DNA of 24,185 nt, taken from NCBI GenBank assembly GCA_021808665.1, contig JAKBBA010000050.1, forward strand, positions 1-24,185, given 5' to 3'. Position numbers and translations under genes: made by a program. Shown piece after piece: positions 21,703-24,185 of the stretch. Below the pieces are notes generated by a model, which worked only from the letters and a program-made list of their open reading frames with translations, ran no database searches and had not been told where the DNA came from. Positions within the stretch are counted from its first letter, which is position 1. Every line of letters starts with the position of its first letter. This stretch comes from Actinomycetes bacterium (lineage in GTDB: Bacteria; Actinomycetota; Acidimicrobiia; Acidimicrobiales; Palsa-688).

Positions 21703-22088
21703 TTCCCCTGTACGCTAGCGTCCTGATCGCCCACCTCAGCGCCGCTGATTCCCACTACGCGGTGGCCACCGCCATCCTGCTCGACGCCACCCCCGGCTCA
21801 ATGCTCGTCCACACCGTTACGATGGCAGAGGTTCTAGTCGGCGGCTTCAGGGTCGGCCGCGGTGCGGCCATGCGCGACGGCCTTCGAGCAGCCGGTGTTG
21901 GTATAGCACCGCACGACCCCGACGAACCGTTACGCCTGGCCGAACTGCGAGCAGCTACCGGCCTGAAGCTGCCCAACTGCTGCGTATTGGACGTCGCCGT
22001 CCACCATCAGGCCTCTCTCGCGACATTCGATGTTGATCTCGGCGCTGGCGCGCGGCACCGTGGCGTAGCCGTCCTCCCCGTGATCTAG
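21699..22088 (+). CDS. VapC-like PIN-domain toxin, probably inactive
   Basis: A 129-residue PIN-domain protein from ATG 21699, with GGGAGG 10 bases upstream and an ATGA overlap with the small upstream gene. The family order is clear: IPLYASVLIAHLSAADSHYA, MAEVLVGGFRVGRG, LRLAELRAATGLKLPNCCVL, DVAVHHQASLATFD. PIN ribonucleases need clustered acidic residues. The first, in the usual L-D-ASVLIAHL, is Tyr5 here (TAC for GAC), and the usual Asp of LP-D-CCVLD is Asn (AAC for GAC). Glu44-like MAEVL and the TFD aspartate remain. Each change is a single base. The protein is full length, so I keep it as a CDS, but RNase activity is doubtful. Confidence 0.8.
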   Translation: MIPLYASVLIAHLSAADSHYAVATAILLDATPGSMLVHTVTMAEVLVGGFRVGRGAAMRDGLRAAGVGIAPHDPDEPLRLAELRAATGLKLPNCCVLDVAVHHQASLATFDVDLGAGARHRGVAVLPVI

Positions 22089-22289
22089 CATTGCCCCTGC
22101 GTTTAGCCCGCCTAGGCCTTCGTTGGGCCGCCGCGGGCGCGGTGACGCCGTCGACACAATCCGTCGGCCGAAATGTCGGGCTGCGGCGCGACGAGCCGAG
22201 CGGCGCGGCTATCCCCGCGATTGACAGAGACCCAGCCGTTGGGACGTTCCAGCTGGTCGCGGCAAGGTCGCCGCGGTGGCGCTCGTGCT

Positions 22290-22307
22290 CCGATACCGTG
22301 CTATCGG
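22290..22307. repeat. 6-bp palindrome in the leader of the clamp-like gene
   Basis: CCGATA/TATCGG separated by CCGTGC, 61 bases before the ATG at 22368. A TTGACA at about 22223 lies further upstream but has no convincing -10. Nothing else is supported in the 279-base gap 22089-22367. Confidence 0.45.
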
Positions 22308-22367
22308 CGCCTGCGGCGTACCCCACCGTTAACAACCCTCACCGGGAGAAAGGTCTTGGGAGCATCG

Positions 22368-23978
22368 ATGAACGAAGCTGTGATCTCGACCGGCGAATGG
22401 CAGGCCGCCTCGGAGCTTGTGGCGCCCTTCGCGTACGACGACGAGCATCTCGGCTCGGGCTACGTGCATCTCGTCGCATCCGACGGCCGGGCCGTGTGGT
22501 CGGCCAGAGGCGGCACGCGCTTCGCCCGGCTCACGACCATCGGCTCCGCCGGTGACGTCGACGCTTTGCTGGCGCCGCGCACGATCACCGCAGCTAGCGC
22601 CCTAAGCCAGGCGGGCGGGCCACTAACGGTACGGACCGGTCCAGCCGGGCGAGTCAGTGTCAGCGACGGAACTATCAGCTACCACCTGAACCTCCCGGCG
22701 CTGCAGCCCCCCAACGTCGACGAGCTTCTCCGCGACTGCGAGGGGCAGCAGTCAGTGACCACCGTCGTAGCGCTAGGAGCGCTCCGCCACGTCGTGAGCA
22801 CCGCCACCCGTGTAGCGCAATGCAATCAACGCCGCGAGAAGGAATACCCGACGTTATGGCTCGAGCTCGAAGCAGGCCACCTGCAACTCCAAGTCGAATG
22901 GGCCGGGATCGGCCCCGCCTTCTACCAGCTCGACGCCGCCGGCGACGGACACGCCCGGATAGCCATCGACCCGGCTGACCTCCGCGAGTTCTGCAACGCT
23001 CTCGACACCGACGAAGTACGCCTCGACATCCCAACCGACGAAGGCGGCATGCTGGTCATCCACGCCGGGACATGGACCGGCGGCACCGTAGCGCACCGCT
23101 CCAGCGCCGAGTCCTACCGGCCCCAAATAGAGCAGACCCTAGGCGCAGTGTTCCCCGGCTGGTCGCTTCGTAGAGATCCCGACGGCGACTACGTCCTACC
23201 CCGCTCGTCCACTCCCAGCTACGCCCGCCTAGCCGACGGGCCGCCCAGACTGCAAATCTTCGCAGTCGCGCTCCACAACATCGAAGCGGGCCCCGAACTG
23301 CTAAGCGAACTCAACATAATCAACGCCCAGATCAGCCTCGCCCGCGTCTTTACTGTCGGCACCCAGGTACTCGTCGAAGGCGAGATCCTCGCCGACACCA
23401 TCGACCCCGCCACCGTCGCCGCCGTCCACCAGTCCGTCGACCGGATCGCCTCAGAGACCGCCCCGCTGCTCGCAGCCATGTTCGGGGGCACCGCCGGCCC
23501 CGACGCCCCCCTCGGACGCGAATGGACCTGGCAGCGCTACCTCGAAACAGTAATCTCCGTCGAAACAACCCCCGGCGACTGGACCGACCTCAACGGCCCG
23601 CACGGCGCCGACCACCTACCGCTCCCCGAACCGATCCATATCCTGACCGCCAGCAACCCAGGCGGCCAGAACGCCGACCAAGACGACAACCTCACCGCGA
23701 ACGCCCGCCTCGCCGGAGAGCTGTGGAACGCCGGTCTCACCATGGCCCGCGCTGTAGGACGCAGCCCCGACGGCGCTCACAGCGAGGCGAGCGTCGCGGT
23801 TAGCGGCCTCACACGCCAACAAGCAAGAGAAGTCGGACAGCAGTACGGCCAAGAAGCAATCTACGAGATCACCGCCGACACAGTCCTGCTCATATCCTGT
23901 AACACCGACCGCACAGCCACCGCCAGCCGCATACCCCCAAACAGCAGCGGCCACAACGGCGGGGCCGGCCCCTTCTAA
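22368..23978 (+). CDS. sliding-clamp-like / YbjN-like / DUF3293 fusion protein, function unknown
   Basis: A 536-residue soluble protein. Residues 1-115 and 130-235 each follow the DNA-clamp pattern of helix, strands, helix, strands: YVHLVASDGRAVWSA with TRFARLTT, then ISYHLNLPAL as in DnaN's FRLPTL; and LWLELEAGHLQLQVEW, IAIDPADLREFCNALD, VRLDIPTDEGGMLVIHAG. Residues 250-375 resemble YbjN/type III chaperone-like domains (VALHNIEAGPELLSELNIIN, then ARVFTVGTQVLVEGEILAD). Residues 420-512 match DUF3293: ILTASNPGGQNADQDDN, VAVSGLTRQQAREVGQQYGQ, AIYEITADTVLLI. The tail is Gly/Asn-rich. ATG 22368 follows GGGAG; the frame is open to 22173 but upstream residues look random. There is no catalytic motif, signal peptide or membrane segment. 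The clamp call rests on fold pattern only. It is probably a scaffold or regulator. Confidence 0.6.
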   Translation: MNEAVISTGEWQAASELVAPFAYDDEHLGSGYVHLVASDGRAVWSARGGTRFARLTTIGSAGDVDALLAPRTITAASALSQAGGPLTVRTGPAGRVSVSDGTISYHLNLPALQPPNVDELLRDCEGQQSVTTVVALGALRHVVSTATRVAQCNQRREKEYPTLWLELEAGHLQLQVEWAGIGPAFYQLDAAGDGHARIAIDPADLREFCNALDTDEVRLDIPTDEGGMLVIHAGTWTGGTVAHRSSAESYRPQIEQTLGAVFPGWSLRRDPDGDYVLPRSSTPSYARLADGPPRLQIFAVALHNIEAGPELLSELNIINAQISLARVFTVGTQVLVEGEILADTIDPATVAAVHQSVDRIASETAPLLAAMFGGTAGPDAPLGREWTWQRYLETVISVETTPGDWTDLNGPHGADHLPLPEPIHILTASNPGGQNADQDDNLTANARLAGELWNAGLTMARAVGRSPDGAHSEASVAVSGLTRQQAREVGQQYGQEAIYEITADTVLLISCNTDRTATASRIPPNSSGHNGGAGPF

Positions 23979-24185
23979 ACTGACGACCCGGACGCCAGTC
24001 AACGTTGCATCGCCCGATGCCACTGTGTGCCTGTTTTGATTTGGCGGTTCAGCTGTCGGGCTTGCTGGCACCGTCGATGCTGCCTGCCGGTTCGGGTGCT
24101 CGGGTTTCGGTGTTTGCTCGCGACGGCTTCGGCGTTTGATCATCGTGCGGCTGGTGTGGGGGTGTGCGGGCTTGGCGTCACGATC
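23979..24185. other. window end, nothing recognised
   Basis: The last 207 bases change to a G/T-rich composition and contain no supported gene, RNA or terminator. A frame on the minus strand reaching 24143 is the shadow of the fusion gene. Confidence 0.4.

Noticed and set aside
22173..22367. Upstream extension of the clamp-like fusion
   Set aside because: It is Arg-rich and lacks domain character; ATG 22368 has a good ribosome site.
23616..24143. Minus-strand 175-codon frame at the window end
   Set aside because: It is mostly antisense to the DUF3293 portion of the fusion gene and shows no recognisable motif.

Overview
The window is GC-rich with frequent GTG starts and GTGA/ATGA stop-start overlaps. 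The gene families point to Actinomycetota: a short actinobacterial PolA-like polymerase, a PspC-domain sensor kinase, a ChrB N-domain protein and a long HxlR regulator. I cannot name a genus. There is no rRNA, convincing tRNA or CRISPR array. Functions are assigned by reading motifs only; no database search was run.

Layout. (1) 77-2435: a small PspC protein diverges from a PspC-fused histidine kinase and its NarL/LuxR-type regulator, around a 36-bp palindrome. (2) 2471-4837: a small J-domain protein diverges from a family-A DNA polymerase whose reading frame continues upstream of its first normal start codon. (3) 5032-8587, minus strand: three genes joined by GTGA overlaps. They encode a nucleotidyltransferase/PLP-enzyme fusion and two different LicD-like phosphotransferases. 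I infer that the operon makes a CDP-activated amino-alcohol (or phosphonate) headgroup and places it on a surface polymer. (4) 8951-10462: an acyl-CoA synthetase diverging from that operon across 18-bp tandem repeats. (5) 10459-12862: a LacI regulator and a GH13 glucosidase, head to head, both without their N-termini and meeting within a few bases. This looks like a deletion scar. (6) 12849-14192: a PAP2 phosphatase and a ChrB-domain protein diverging across paired operator-like sites. (7) 14223-16740: gene debris (a nuclease remnant and a decayed toxin-antitoxin pair), then an intact IS630-family element inserted just upstream of a GNAT start codon. (8) 16779-19420: a 5'-truncated DUF3291 gene, a two-domain VOC protein, a 520-bp repeat-rich stretch, a GNAT-like gene and a truncated, frameshifted endonuclease/exonuclease/phosphatase gene. 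(9) 19422-21432: an MFS exporter and HxlR regulator sharing a perfect 11-bp dyad. (10) 21577-22088: a VapBC-like pair whose toxin has lost acidic active-site residues. (11) 22368-23978: an unusual protein that reads as two sliding-clamp-like domains, a YbjN/type III chaperone-like domain and a DUF3293 domain.

The two candidates for undescribed biology are the three-gene headgroup operon and the clamp/YbjN/DUF3293 fusion. A second theme is erosion: at least five genes are 5'-truncated, several lying directly next to the end of an intact neighbour.
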